NCBI RefSeq assembly: GCF_016595675.1
Contig: NZ_JAENJH010000008.1
Coordinates: 175,577 to 239,576, forward strand
Source of the DNA: Prauserella cavernicola
Lineage (GTDB): Bacteria; Actinomycetota; Actinomycetes; Mycobacteriales; Pseudonocardiaceae
Direction of reading: 5' to 3'
Length of the DNA stretch: 64,000 nt
Part shown: in pieces, positions 8,653-17,396 of the stretch
Layout: every line of letters begins with the position of its first letter
Numbering within the stretch: position 1 is the first letter of the stretch
Position numbers and translations under genes: made by a program
The notes under the pieces: generated by a model
Databases searched by the model: none
What the model was told of the DNA's origin: nothing
What the model saw: the letters and a program-made list of their open reading frames with translations, nothing else

Positions 8653-8692
8653 GAGCAGCCGGGTGGGCACCTGATGACCCACCCGGCTGCTC
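8653..8692 (-). terminator. Strong hairpin between two dapA-like genes
   Basis: Bases 8653-8667 and 8678-8692 form a perfect 15-bp stem (GAGCAGCCGGGTGGG and its complement) with a 10-base loop, 24 bp beyond the stop of the gene ending at 8716. There is no clear T-run, as is common in actinomycetes. It probably ends the long hydroxyproline-type operon. Confidence 0.7.
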
Positions 8693-8715
8693 GGTGACTC
8701 TCGTCAGAACCCGCG

Positions 8716-9609
8716 TCAGGCGAAGTACGCCGGGTCCAGAGCGGCGATGTGCTGCTCGAGTGCCTTGCGTCCCTCGGCACTGATCGTGGGGTGGGGCGCG
8801 CGAACCGGCCCCACGTCGTGCCCGAGCAGCTCGCACGCGGTCTTGACCGCGCTGGTGTAGGGATTCGAGGCGAGGCACACGACCAGGGGCAGCGTCTCCC
8901 GCGTGAGCCGGGCGACGGTGGCGTCGTCACCCGCACGCGCGGCCCTGACCATCTGCGCGTACACCGGCATCATGAAGCTGAAGCTGCCGGTCACCAGACC
9001 CAGTGCCCCGATGCTGAGCGCCGTACCGGCCAGAACATCCTCGCCACAGAACGTGCCGACATCGTCGGCGTGCTCGCTGACCAGTGCGCTCAGCAGCAGC
9101 GCGTCCCCGCTGGAGTCCTTGACATAGCGGATGTTGTCGTGCGCGCGGGCCAGGCCGACGATCAGGTCGGTGTCCATCGCCAGGCCCGTGCCGTGGGGAT
9201 AGTTGTAGAGCATGACCGGCAACTCGGTGGACGTGGCGACAGCGCCGAAGTACTCCTCGGCCTCGGTGCGCGACAGCGCGTCGAAGAACGGTGGCGTCAC
9301 CATCAGCCCCGCCGCACCGACCGCTCCGGCGTGCTCACCGTGGCGCAGAGCCTCGGCCGTCGAGAGCCCGCCGGTCTGGGCGAGCACCGGCACCCGGCCT
9401 GCCGCCTGGTCGACGGTGACGGCCACGACCTGCTGCCGTTCCTCGGGGGTCAGCGCGACGAACTCACCGGTGCCGCCGCAGGCGATGATCCCGTCGACTC
9501 CCGCACCGATGATGCGGTCGACCAGATCCCGCAGCGGCTTCTCGGCGACCGCGGAGCCGTCGGAGGTGAAGGGGGTGACGATCGCGGCGAAGGCGCCGTG
9601 GATGCTCAT
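8716..9609 (-). CDS. DapA-family aldolase or lyase, paralog 2
   Basis: This 297-residue DHDPS/NAL-family TIM barrel has GGTGEF at 45-50, Tyr135 (MLYNYPHGTG) and Schiff-base Lys164 (YVKDSSGD). These residues fit a class I pyruvate-type lyase or a dehydratase of hydroxy-oxo acids. It follows the deaminase-like paralog by 54 bp on the same strand, the third of a run of dapA-like genes behind an aldehyde dehydrogenase and an epimerase. Its place suggests a side entry into the same pathway, for example a second hydroxyproline isomer or a sugar acid. Transcription appears to stop at the hairpin 8653-8692. Confidence 0.83.
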   Translation of the reverse strand: MSIHGAFAAIVTPFTSDGSAVAEKPLRDLVDRIIGAGVDGIIACGGTGEFVALTPEERQQVVAVTVDQAAGRVPVLAQTGGLSTAEALRHGEHAGAVGAAGLMVTPPFFDALSRTEAEEYFGAVATSTELPVMLYNYPHGTGLAMDTDLIVGLARAHDNIRYVKDSSGDALLLSALVSEHADDVGTFCGEDVLAGTALSIGALGLVTGSFSFMMPVYAQMVRAARAGDDATVARLTRETLPLVVCLASNPYTSAVKTACELLGHDVGPVRAPHPTISAEGRKALEQHIAALDPAYFA

Positions 9610-9663
9610 GTCCTGTGGTCCTCTCTGGATGTTCGGGTGGGATCTGCCCGGTGCCTCGCGGCG

Positions 9664-10554
9664 TCAGCCCGCGGTGGCCAACGCCGCGAACGCCTGCTCG
9701 AAGTCCTTGCGGGCGCGCGTTTCCGAGTCCGGGTCCAGCGGCAGCCGGGGCAGCCGCACCGGGCCGCCGTGCCGCCCGGCCATGTCCATCGCGAGCTTGA
9801 TGGCCTGGATGAACGTGTGTCGCGAGTCCCAGGCGAACGCGTCGTGGACCTGGCGGTACAGGGGCACCGCCTGTTCGAGGTCTCCGGCGACGGCGAGGTC
9901 GTAGAGCCGGCGGCACTCGCGCGGGAACGCATTCGAGAAACCGCCGATCCAGCCCACGGCGCCGACGAGGACCAGTTCCAGCAGAACGTCGTCGGCACCG
10001 GCGAGGACGTCGATCTGCGGAGCCAGGTTGCGGATCTGGTGAGCCCGGCGCACGTCACCGGAGAACTCCTTGACAGCGACGATGTTGTCGAACTCGGCGA
10101 TGCGGGCGATCAGGTCCGGGCTCAGATCGACGTTGGTGTCGAAGGGATTGTTGTAGGCGACCACCGGCAGGCCCACCTTAGACAGCTCGCGATAGTGCGC
10201 CACCACCTCGTCCGCGTTGGCCCGGTAGGCCGTCGGCGGCAGCGAGAGCAGACCGTCGGCGCCGGCTTCCAGCGCCTGGTCGGCCCATCGGCGCGACTCG
10301 TCGGCGCCGTAGGCTCCGGTGCCGGGAATGACGGAGAACCCGTCCGGGGCCGCCTCCACCGCGGCACGCACGATGTCGGCGCGTTCCTGCGCGGTGAGCA
10401 CCTGGTACTCGCCGAGTGAGCCGTTGGGGCTGACGCCGTCGCAGCCGTTCTCGGCCAGCCAGGCGACGTGCTCCTGCACCTTGTCGAGGTCGACCGAGAG
10501 GTCGTCCTTGAGCGGCAGCGCCGCGGCCACCACGATTCCATGCCACACAGCCAT
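9664..10554 (-). CDS. Pyrroline-4-hydroxy-2-carboxylate deaminase-like DapA-family enzyme
   Basis: This 296-residue DHDPS-family enzyme has NGSLGE at 44-49, Tyr134 (AYNNPFDTN) and Schiff-base Lys162 (AVKEFSGD). The SLGE variant of the GTTGE loop and the neighbours fit the deaminase of hydroxyproline breakdown. That enzyme turns 1-pyrroline-4-hydroxy-2-carboxylate into 2-oxoglutarate semialdehyde and ammonia. The semialdehyde would go to the aldehyde dehydrogenase encoded just upstream, and an epimerase lies before that. Start ATG at 10554 with GGGAGC upstream; the longer reading has no ribosome site. A degenerate relative of the cluster operator (GGTAACGTGCTACT, 10580-10593) lies 26 bp upstream of the start. 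Confidence 0.75.
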   Translation of the reverse strand: MAVWHGIVVAAALPLKDDLSVDLDKVQEHVAWLAENGCDGVSPNGSLGEYQVLTAQERADIVRAAVEAAPDGFSVIPGTGAYGADESRRWADQALEAGADGLLSLPPTAYRANADEVVAHYRELSKVGLPVVAYNNPFDTNVDLSPDLIARIAEFDNIVAVKEFSGDVRRAHQIRNLAPQIDVLAGADDVLLELVLVGAVGWIGGFSNAFPRECRRLYDLAVAGDLEQAVPLYRQVHDAFAWDSRHTFIQAIKLAMDMAGRHGGPVRLPRLPLDPDSETRARKDFEQAFAALATAG

Positions 10555-10633
10555 GATGTGCTCCCTGTCTTGAGTGATCGGTAACGTGCTACTGGTGCGG
10601 ACGGTGCGGCGCCGCACTCGTCGAGGACGCCGG

Positions 10634-12100
10634 TCAGCGCAACGCGAACCAGGTGGTCTTCACGGCGGTGTACTGGTCAAAGGCCTCCAGACCCTTGTCG
10701 TAGCCACCGAAGCCGGACATCTTGTAGCCGCCGAACGGGGTGGTGATGTCGCCCTCGCTGTAGCAGTTGACGGAGACCGTGCCTGCCCGCAGTGCACGCG
10801 CGACGCGATGCGCGGCGTTGAGGTCGTCGGTGAACACCGACGCCGCAAGACCGTAGGGCGAGTCGTTGGCGATGCGGATCGCCTCCTCCTCGGTGTCGAA
10901 GGCGATCACCGACAACACCGGGCCGAAGATCTCCTCGCGTGCGATCGACATCTCGGGCGTGACGTCGGTGAAGATCGTGGGTTCCACGAACCAGCCGCCG
11001 GACTCCTGCCGGACCTGGTTCCCGCCTGCCGCGACGCTGGCTCCCTCCGACACCCCCGCGTCGATGTAGCCCAGCACCTTGCGCAGGTGGGCTTCCTCGA
11101 TCAGCGCACCGACCTTGGTGTCCGGGTGCTGCGGGTCTCCGACGGGCCACGACGGCAACTGGGCGACCAGTCCGGCCACCAGGTCGTCCCGCAGGCTGCG
11201 GTGGACGAGGATGCGCGAGCCGCAGGTGCAGTTCTCGCCCATGTTCCAGAACGCGGCGTCGGCCAGTTCCTCGGCGATCGCGCCGATCCGGTCCCGCTGG
11301 TCGGCGAGCACCAGTTGCGGGCTCTTGCCGCCGCACTCCAGCACGACCTTCTTGAGGTTGCTGTCGGCCGAGTACCGCAGGAAGTGCCTGCCCACCTCCG
11401 TCGACCCGGTGAAGGTCACGACGTCGACGTCCGGATGCAGACCGAGCGCCTTGCCCGTGACGTGTCCCAGACCCGGCACGACGTTGAGGACACCGGCGGG
11501 CAGCCCTGCCTCCACCGCGAGCTCCGCGGTGCGCAGCGTGGAGAACGGCGACAGTTCGGCGGGCTTGATGACCACGGAGTTGCCCGCCGCCAGCGCGGGG
11601 CCGATCTTCCACGACAGCGTGGCCATCGGGAAGTTCCACGGCAGCACCCCGGCGACCACGCCGACGGGTTCGCGGGTGATCAGCCCCAGGTTGCCCGGCC
11701 CGGTGGGCGAGACGCTGCCGAACACCTTGTCGATGCTCTCGGCGTACCACCGGATGGTGCCGATCGCGTCCGGGACATCGAGGGTCCGGCAGTCGGTGAT
11801 CGGTTTTCCGGCGTCGATCGAGTCCAGCTCGGCCAGCTCGTCGATGTGCTCGTCGAGCAGGTCGGCGAACCGCAGCAGAACGGCCTTGCGCTCGGCCGGA
11901 TCGGCGCGGCTCCAGACTCCGCGGTCGAAGGCGGCGCGGGCGGACGCGACGGCGAAGTCCACATCGGATTCACCGCAGGCCGCGACCGCGGCGATGACCT
12001 TGCCGGTGGCCGGGTTGACCGAGTCGAACGTCTCCCCGGCCTGCGCGGGCACCACCTTGCCGTCGACAAAGGGCTGGGTGATGAATTTCGGGTCGGACAC
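10634..12100 (-). CDS. NAD(P)-dependent aldehyde dehydrogenase, probable 2-oxoglutarate semialdehyde dehydrogenase
   Basis: This 488-residue aldehyde dehydrogenase has the complete catalytic set: Asn156 (LPWNFP), Glu255 (LECGGKS) and nucleophile Cys291 in NMGENCTCGSR. It oxidises a small aldehyde to the acid in the cytoplasm. Placement between a hydroxyproline epimerase-like gene (65 bp upstream) and a deaminase-like gene makes 2-oxoglutarate semialdehyde the likely substrate, giving 2-oxoglutarate. This is inference, since sequence alone would also allow a betaine or gamma-aminobutyraldehyde substrate. Start GTG at 12100 is set by AGGAG four bases before it; the longer frame to 12166 overlaps the upstream gene. 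Confidence 0.85.
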   Translation of the reverse strand: MSDPKFITQPFVDGKVVPAQAGETFDSVNPATGKVIAAVAACGESDVDFAVASARAAFDRGVWSRADPAERKAVLLRFADLLDEHIDELAELDSIDAGKPITDCRTLDVPDAIGTIRWYAESIDKVFGSVSPTGPGNLGLITREPVGVVAGVLPWNFPMATLSWKIGPALAAGNSVVIKPAELSPFSTLRTAELAVEAGLPAGVLNVVPGLGHVTGKALGLHPDVDVVTFTGSTEVGRHFLRYSADSNLKKVVLECGGKSPQLVLADQRDRIGAIAEELADAAFWNMGENCTCGSRILVHRSLRDDLVAGLVAQLPSWPVGDPQHPDTKVGALIEEAHLRKVLGYIDAGVSEGASVAAGGNQVRQESGGWFVEPTIFTDVTPEMSIAREEIFGPVLSVIAFDTEEEAIRIANDSPYGLAASVFTDDLNAAHRVARALRAGTVSVNCYSEGDITTPFGGYKMSGFGGYDKGLEAFDQYTAVKTTWFALR

Positions 12101-12165
12101 AGTGCTCCTGCCTGAATCGTCGGTGCGGTGGGCCGGCATGGCCCTGATGGATCGGTGGGACATCA

Positions 12166-13224
12166 TCAGATGGGTTCGAATCCGTGGGCCAGTACGTCGA
12201 GCGGATCGGCGACGAGCCGAGAGAAGCCGGTCACGTGGGCGCTGCCGGTGAGCACCGGGGTTACCGTCGGCCGGGCGCCGGTGTCGTTCACCTCCGCCGC
12301 CCTCACCGTGAAGCGGCTGTCGATGATGCTGCGGGTGGCCAGCTCGTCTCCGCCTCCGATCTCACCGCGCGCGAGGCGCAGTGCCAGCAGAGCACTCGAG
12401 CCCGTGCCGCACGGCGAACGATCGATCTCGCCGGGAGGAGCGACGACCACCACCCGGCACGACGGTGTCTCCCCGTCGTCGAGGCGCTCGTAGAACATCA
12501 CCTGGTAGACGTCCATCAGCTCTCCGGTGAGCGGGTCCCGCCGCGGGTGCTCGGTCAGGCTCGCGGCCAGCTCCCGTGCGAGACCGACGATGTCCAGAGC
12601 GGACTCGCGTCGCAGCGAGAGTCCGAGCTCGCCGGCGTCCACGGTGGCGTAGTAGTCGCCGCCGTAACTCAGGTCGACCCGGACCCGCTTGCCGCCCAGA
12701 ACCTGGTTCCAGCTGTGCACGAACCAGGAGGCGACGTTGGTCAGCTCGACGGTGCTGGGCGCGCCGGGAGTGCGGAGGATTCCGGCGCGTACCAGCCCGG
12801 CAGGCGTTCTGATCGTGACCTCGCGACGGCCGTCGGCTCCGACGTGTCCCGGCACGAGATCGAACTCGTCGACGACCGCGGCCAGCCCGATCATGCAGTG
12901 CCCGCACATGGGCGGGTAGGAACCGGGCTCGAGGATGACCGCGCCGAGGTCGTGATCGGCGGCGGTGCTCGCCAGCGGCACCACCGCGCACGTGAGTCCG
13001 CCGCCGCGGGGTTCGTGCACCAGGAGCCGCCGCACCCAGTCCGCCGAGTCCCGCAGCCACCGCCTGGCATCGGGGACCTCGCGGGCGCTCGGCGGCAGCT
13101 GGAGTCCCTCGACGACGACGCGCGTGGGGTTTCCGGCGGTATGGGTGTCGACGACGCCGAGTGGCGCGGCCTGTCGGCCCGCCGACCATTCCGCTTCCAG
13201 CGCCGGAAGACCGGGACTACGCAT
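12166..13224 (-). CDS. Proline racemase superfamily, probable 4-hydroxyproline 2-epimerase
   Basis: This 352-residue enzyme keeps both catalytic cysteines of the proline racemase family: Cys107 in YPPMCGHC and Cys272 in DRSPCGTGSSA. The Cys/Cys pair is typical of racemases and 4-hydroxyproline 2-epimerases, in contrast to the 3-hydroxyproline dehydratases, which have Thr at the second position. It would convert trans-4-hydroxy-L-proline to cis-4-hydroxy-D-proline. It heads an operon with the aldehyde dehydrogenase and two DapA-like genes. A copy of the cluster operator lies 76 bp upstream. It differs clearly from the two other proline-racemase paralogs in this window. Confidence 0.82.
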   Translation of the reverse strand: MRSPGLPALEAEWSAGRQAAPLGVVDTHTAGNPTRVVVEGLQLPPSAREVPDARRWLRDSADWVRRLLVHEPRGGGLTCAVVPLASTAADHDLGAVILEPGSYPPMCGHCMIGLAAVVDEFDLVPGHVGADGRREVTIRTPAGLVRAGILRTPGAPSTVELTNVASWFVHSWNQVLGGKRVRVDLSYGGDYYATVDAGELGLSLRRESALDIVGLARELAASLTEHPRRDPLTGELMDVYQVMFYERLDDGETPSCRVVVVAPPGEIDRSPCGTGSSALLALRLARGEIGGGDELATRSIIDSRFTVRAAEVNDTGARPTVTPVLTGSAHVTGFSRLVADPLDVLAHGFEPI

Positions 13225-13299
13225 CGAACCGCTCCGCGAACGACCGCCTAGCAGAGGTCAGCAGGCACATCGCAGCAGTCCTCCAGAGCTCCAGTAGTG

Positions 13300-13320
13300 G
13301 GTAACACGTAAAATACTACT
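13300..13320 (-). promoter_or_regulatory. GntR-type operator candidate upstream of hydroxyproline operon
   Basis: Read on the minus strand the site is AGTAGTATTTTACGTGTTAC followed by C. It shares GTAG.AT..TA....TTACC with sites at 17376-17396 and 21110-21130. It lies between the stop of the substrate-binding-protein gene (13364) and the start of the epimerase gene (13224), where the promoter of the latter is expected. Confidence 0.55.
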
Positions 13321-13363
13321 ATCCCAAGCCTGTTCGGGGAAGCCTCCGAACGTGGCTCCGTGG

Positions 13364-14287
13364 TCAGTCCTCGTAGGTGGGCGGGGTATCGCCGAGCCGA
13401 TACACCGTCGGGTCGGTGATCATCCCGTAGTCCGTCTTCCACTTGGTGTGGATGGATTCGTAGACACCGTTGTCGATCAGGGCCCGGTACGCGGCCGCGA
13501 TCGCCTCCGGCAGACCGTCGTTGCCGGACTGCCTGCCCACCGCCGTGGCGGTGGGGCCACCACCCACCTTGCCGACCGTCTTGACCGGAGCACCGTCCTC
13601 CTCGAGGGAGACTCCGACTTCCCGGCCGGTGAGCACGGCGTCCACCCGGCCACTGGTCAGCGCCAGCACCGCGTCGTTCATCACCGAGAACGTCCGCACC
13701 TCGGGCGCCTCTTTCCCGTTCTCCGCGCACCTGGACACACCGGTCTCCATCGACGGCACACCGGACGATCCCGACAGGATCGCGATCCGGCGGCCGCAGA
13801 CATCGGCGATGGTCTCCGGCTGATAGTCGCCGGCGGCGTCGACGATGAACGAGTTGTGGTTGCTCCACTCGGTGACGAAATCCGCGGCCTGCAGGCGATC
13901 TTCGCGGACGAAGTACTCCCCCATCCCGATGTCGTAGCGCTGGGCTTGCAGACCGGTCAGGATGGACGAAAAATCCACGGCCGTGTTCTCGGCCTCGAGG
14001 CCCATCACCTGGGCGACCGCCGTCGCCATCTCCGGAATCATCCCGACGTGCTCGCCGTTCTCGTTGTACGAGTAAGGCTTGTAGTTGTTCATCATCGCCA
14101 CCCGGAGCACCCCGCGTTCGCGGACGGCTGGCGGTACGAGATTCTCGACCTCGGGGTCGGGCTGCACGTCGGGTTGAGCAGGCCCGGATCCACCGGCGTC
14201 GTCACCGCCGCTCGAACAGCCCACGGTGACGGTCAGGACCGAAATGGCGACCACCAGCATGCTCCGCAGCCGGTGTTTGCGTGTCAT
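13364..14287 (-). CDS. Substrate-binding lipoprotein of amino acid ABC transporter (SBP family 3), paralog 1
   Basis: The 307-residue product is a family 3 solute-binding lipoprotein. It has a basic N-terminus, a hydrophobic segment and the lipobox TVGC with Cys24. A mature domain follows with the typical start PAVRERGVLRVAMMNNYKPY and ILTGLQAQRYDIGMGEYFV. It should capture a polar amino acid or amino acid derivative outside the membrane. It is a clear paralog of the protein at 17590-18501 but has no permease beside it, so it probably feeds the same permease (18559-20279) with another ligand. Start ATG at 14287, with AGGAG upstream. It follows the FAD/NAD(P) gene by 17 bp. Confidence 0.87.
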   Translation of the reverse strand: MTRKHRLRSMLVVAISVLTVTVGCSSGGDDAGGSGPAQPDVQPDPEVENLVPPAVRERGVLRVAMMNNYKPYSYNENGEHVGMIPEMATAVAQVMGLEAENTAVDFSSILTGLQAQRYDIGMGEYFVREDRLQAADFVTEWSNHNSFIVDAAGDYQPETIADVCGRRIAILSGSSGVPSMETGVSRCAENGKEAPEVRTFSVMNDAVLALTSGRVDAVLTGREVGVSLEEDGAPVKTVGKVGGGPTATAVGRQSGNDGLPEAIAAAYRALIDNGVYESIHTKWKTDYGMITDPTVYRLGDTPPTYED

Positions 14288-14304
14288 CACAGGTACTCCT
14301 CGAT

Positions 14305-16266
14305 TCATTGCCAGTGCTGGTACTGACCGGAATTGCCGGGCCGCAACATCTCGCGCGCCAGCGCGTCGTTCTGCCGGAAGAAGCCGGCGTTCTGCTGAGG
14401 CCGAGGAAAGGCGTGCGCCCAACCAGCGCCGACGACCCACGGTCCGACCGCCCATCGCGCGGGATGCGCCCGGCCGTCGGACCCGATCAGCCGCCCGCTG
14501 TCGTCGACGACGATCCGCCCGCTGTTGACCTCGCCGATCCGGTCGCTCACGGCTCCGCGCGCCGCGAGCGAGCGCAGCAGCGGGTCGACCGTTCTGCCGA
14601 TGTCGGCGGGTGGCAGTCGTGCGTCGATCAGGCACCGCGCGGTGATGTCGCGGTCCGACGCGTCGCTCGACGCCCTGAACAGTCCGGTGTACGGATCGGG
14701 CGTGACCCGCAACCCGCTGCCGAGGAACACCACCACGCCGGCGTCGGCCATCGCGACCAGCTGCGCGAGCCGTTCCGGTGGCGGCCCGCTGGTGACATGG
14801 CTGAACAGGCCGTGCAGCCAGCCGTCGATGTCGCGCACGATGGATGTCTCCGCCAGCTGACGCGAGCGCACCATACGGCCGAACACGTCGTACACGGAGA
14901 AGAAAGCCAGGGCCACGGCGGAATCCACGCTGCACCGAGGATCGTCGATCCGCGCGAGGTGCGCTCGGACGAAGTCGGCGACGAGCCGGTGAACTCCAGC
15001 CGCTCCGGTGTCCGCCGCACCGGCGAGTGGCGCGTCGATCGCCGCCAGGTCGAAGCGGTCCCGCTGCGCGGGAATGGCCTCGCGGAGCAACTCGGCCAGG
15101 GCGGCACTGCCGTAGTCGAGAACGGTCAGCCTGTCGAGGAAATCGGCCCACTCCATGGTGACCAACTCGGGATGGCCGTGGAAGAGCTCGTGGCAGTGAG
15201 CATACAGAATCTCCTTGCACGCCAACGGCCACAGCTCGGTCGCGAAGTCCGCGGCCCGCGGGTCCGGATGCCGTTCGAGCACCGCCGCGACGTCGAAGAA
15301 GTGCGGCAGCGGCGGACGCGGGGCGAGCAGCGGATGCGTGATCTTGGGGTGGTACGGAACGCCGCGACGGGAACCCACGTGGACCACGGGCTCCTTGCCC
15401 GACGGCAGATACCGCAGTGAACCACCGTCGTCGACGAAGCGGCCGCCGCGGCTCTCACCGAGCAGCACCATCCAGTCGATGAAGGCCAGGCCGAGCCCGC
15501 TCACGATCACGTTCTCACCCGCGGGCACCAGATCGGCGTCGCAGTCGGCGGTGTAGGCCGGGGGCACGTAAACGAGATCGTGCTCGGCGGCGAACTCGCG
15601 GAGGGCCCTCTCGCGCGACCCGAGCTCGTCGTCGAGATGACCTTGTGCGAGCACCACCCTGTCGGCGATGAGGGTCCGGCCCGCTGCCGTCCGGACGCAC
15701 TGTGCGACCGTGCCCTCGACGTCGGCGACGTCCACCACGGTGTCCTGGTGGACGACGATCGTGACGCGGTCGGGCGCGGTGCCGACGATGTGCTCGAACG
15801 CCCACCTCAGGTACTCACTCTGCAGGCCGCGGGAGACGAACGTGTCGCCCGTGGCCGAGGCCGCCTCCTCGGCGAGATCGGGATCCTCGAGCAGTTCCGC
15901 GCGATGCTCGGCGATCCACTCGGCGAGCGTGGGCCCCGTGCGGAGCCGCCCGCCGAGCACGCACGTCTCGTCGGCGAACACCGTCACCCCGGAGGCGGGA
16001 ACGTTCATCCACAGCAACGAAGGCTGGTCGCGCCGCCACACCCGGCCTCCCCCGACCGGATAGGGATCGAACACGTGCACAGTGATCTGCCGCCGGCCCA
16101 TCGGGAGCTCGGCGACGTTGGCACACAGACTGTCGAGAACACCGAGACATCGGGGCCCTCCGCCGACAAGGGCGATGACGAGGTCCCCGGTCTCCCGGTG
16201 AGCGGAGGAACTGTCGTCTGCGTTCGCTTCCGTCACGCCGTCGGCGCAGCGAAGAGATCGCACCAT
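14305..16266 (-). CDS. FAD/NAD(P)-binding protein (NAD_binding_9 type), function unknown
   Basis: The 653-residue protein has a GxGPRxxG-type dinucleotide fold near the N-terminus (VIALVGGGPRCLGVLDSL) followed by HVFDPYPVGGGRVWR. A further run, LLWMNVPASGVTVFADET, is typical of the large FAD/NAD(P)-binding family often annotated without function. Later segments (IVSGLGLAFIDWMVLLGE; GSRRGVPYHPK) resemble N-hydroxylating or amine-oxidising flavoproteins. In this operon (racemase paralog, this gene, binding protein) it is the only flavoenzyme, so it may supply an oxidation step on a proline derivative. That is inference. Start ATG at 16266 with AGGAG closely upstream; an alternative ATG at 16284 lacks a ribosome site. 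Confidence 0.72.
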   Translation of the reverse strand: MVRSLRCADGVTEANADDSSSAHRETGDLVIALVGGGPRCLGVLDSLCANVAELPMGRRQITVHVFDPYPVGGGRVWRRDQPSLLWMNVPASGVTVFADETCVLGGRLRTGPTLAEWIAEHRAELLEDPDLAEEAASATGDTFVSRGLQSEYLRWAFEHIVGTAPDRVTIVVHQDTVVDVADVEGTVAQCVRTAAGRTLIADRVVLAQGHLDDELGSRERALREFAAEHDLVYVPPAYTADCDADLVPAGENVIVSGLGLAFIDWMVLLGESRGGRFVDDGGSLRYLPSGKEPVVHVGSRRGVPYHPKITHPLLAPRPPLPHFFDVAAVLERHPDPRAADFATELWPLACKEILYAHCHELFHGHPELVTMEWADFLDRLTVLDYGSAALAELLREAIPAQRDRFDLAAIDAPLAGAADTGAAGVHRLVADFVRAHLARIDDPRCSVDSAVALAFFSVYDVFGRMVRSRQLAETSIVRDIDGWLHGLFSHVTSGPPPERLAQLVAMADAGVVVFLGSGLRVTPDPYTGLFRASSDASDRDITARCLIDARLPPADIGRTVDPLLRSLAARGAVSDRIGEVNSGRIVVDDSGRLIGSDGRAHPARWAVGPWVVGAGWAHAFPRPQQNAGFFRQNDALAREMLRPGNSGQYQHWQ

Positions 16267-16307
16267 GGTTCTCCTGACTGGCATGCAATGACCGAGGCCG
16301 GGCGTGT

Positions 16308-17113
16308 GGGTGTTAGTGGCGGTGTGCGTCGGTGGCGTAGCCGACGCCGAAGCCGTGGGGGTAGGGGTCGTGGGGGTCGAGGTGGAAGGTGGTGTGGGCG
16401 GTGATGTGGGCTCGGCCTCGGATGGTGGGGATGACGGCGGTGGTGGTGCCGAGTTGGGTGGTGTGGGTGAGGTGGCCGTGGAATTGGGTGCCGATGATGG
16501 ATTCTTGGATGTAGGTGTCGCCGAGTTGTTGGTGTCCGCGTCCGTAGCGTTGGGCCATGCGTGCGGAGGTGCCGGTCCCGCCCGGTGAACGGTCGATCCC
16601 CGACTCCCCGAAAAACACCAGAACCCGGTGCGCCCCCTCGCTACCCGATCGCTCGTCGGTGATCAGCGCGTCGGGAATTCGCTCCGGCTCACCTCGCTCC
16701 GGATGGCGCACGGGGATGGCCGCGTCGGCCGCGTCCCGGATGAGACGCCCCGCACGGGCGAGTTCGCCCGCGTGTTCAGGGATCACCGACAGGCCGAGGT
16801 CCTCAGCGGAGGCGATGACGTAGAAGTTGCCGCCGTAGGCGATGTCCACACTCAGCGTGCCGAACCCGGGAACGTCGATCAGCTGATCGGTGGCATACAG
16901 AAAGGACGGCACGTTCTCGATCGTCACGCCCTGCACCACGCCGTCCGAGACGTCCACCCGCGCCACGACCAACCCGGCCGGGGTGTCGAAGGTGACCGTG
17001 GTGACCGGCTCCACCACCGGCACCATCCCGCACTCCACCACCACCGTCGCCGCACCGATCGTGCCCGCACCGCACATGGTCAACCAGCCGCCGGTCTCGA
17101 TGAACACGATCCC
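16308..17113. repeat. Inverted repeat arm 1 (inside proline-racemase paralog A)
   Basis: The complement of 16308-16612 is identical by eye, over 305 bp, to 23113-23417. The complement of 16772-17113 matches 22612-22953 with only scattered mismatches. The 159 bp between these blocks (16613-16771) are strongly diverged but equal in length. The perfect block covers the last third of the gene, its stop codon and a few bases beyond. This is a mosaic typical of recent gene conversion. Confidence 0.9.
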
Positions 17114-17344
17114 GAAATCCGCCCGGGGGTCGCACGGAGCCAGCAAGATACTGCCGCTCATCTGCGCGTTGCCCCGCGGTTCGTACATCAGCAGCTTGCG
17201 CACATCGTCGTGATCACGCATGAGACGGAGCCGCTTCTCCATGATCGTCGTCCCGCCGACCAACGGCGCCCCCGACGTGACCACTCGCGCCGCCGCTCCC
17301 GCGCTGTGGCTGTCGACCACGGTGAACATTCGAGCAGATCGCAC
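16313..17344 (-). CDS. Proline racemase-like protein, paralog A (Cys/Gly active site)
   Basis: This 343-residue proline racemase superfamily protein has the first catalytic Cys91 in WLTMCGAGTIGAA, but Gly255 replaces the second cysteine in DRSPGGTGTSA. Racemases need Cys/Cys, and known 3-hydroxyproline dehydratases have Cys/Thr, so the reaction here is uncertain: a lyase, a one-base isomerase or a different substrate. The GTG at 17344 aligns with the start of paralog B and has GGAAGG upstream. It heads an operon with the FAD/NAD(P) protein (46 bp gap) and a binding lipoprotein. Its promoter region holds the cluster operator at 17376-17396. Its 3' part is an inverted repeat of paralog B. Confidence 0.85.
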   Translation of the reverse strand: MRSARMFTVVDSHSAGAAARVVTSGAPLVGGTTIMEKRLRLMRDHDDVRKLLMYEPRGNAQMSGSILLAPCDPRADFGIVFIETGGWLTMCGAGTIGAATVVVECGMVPVVEPVTTVTFDTPAGLVVARVDVSDGVVQGVTIENVPSFLYATDQLIDVPGFGTLSVDIAYGGNFYVIASAEDLGLSVIPEHAGELARAGRLIRDAADAAIPVRHPERGEPERIPDALITDERSGSEGAHRVLVFFGESGIDRSPGGTGTSARMAQRYGRGHQQLGDTYIQESIIGTQFHGHLTHTTQLGTTTAVIPTIRGRAHITAHTTFHLDPHDPYPHGFGVGYATDAHRH

Positions 17345-17375
17345 TGGTAGAAGACCTTCCTCGAGGCTCGTGATC

Positions 17376-17396
17376 GGTAGAATGTTACACATTACC
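17376..17396. promoter_or_regulatory. GntR-type operator candidate upstream of racemase paralog A
   Basis: The site reads GGTAGAATGTTACACATTAC followed by C, with inner dyad ATGT-TAC-ACAT and outer GGTA/TACC. It lies 32 bp before the GTG of paralog A and shares its pattern with 13300-13320 and 21110-21130. Confidence 0.6.

Noticed and set aside
12166-13224. trans-3-hydroxyproline dehydratase
   Set aside because: The second catalytic position is Cys272, not Thr, so an epimerase or racemase is the better call.
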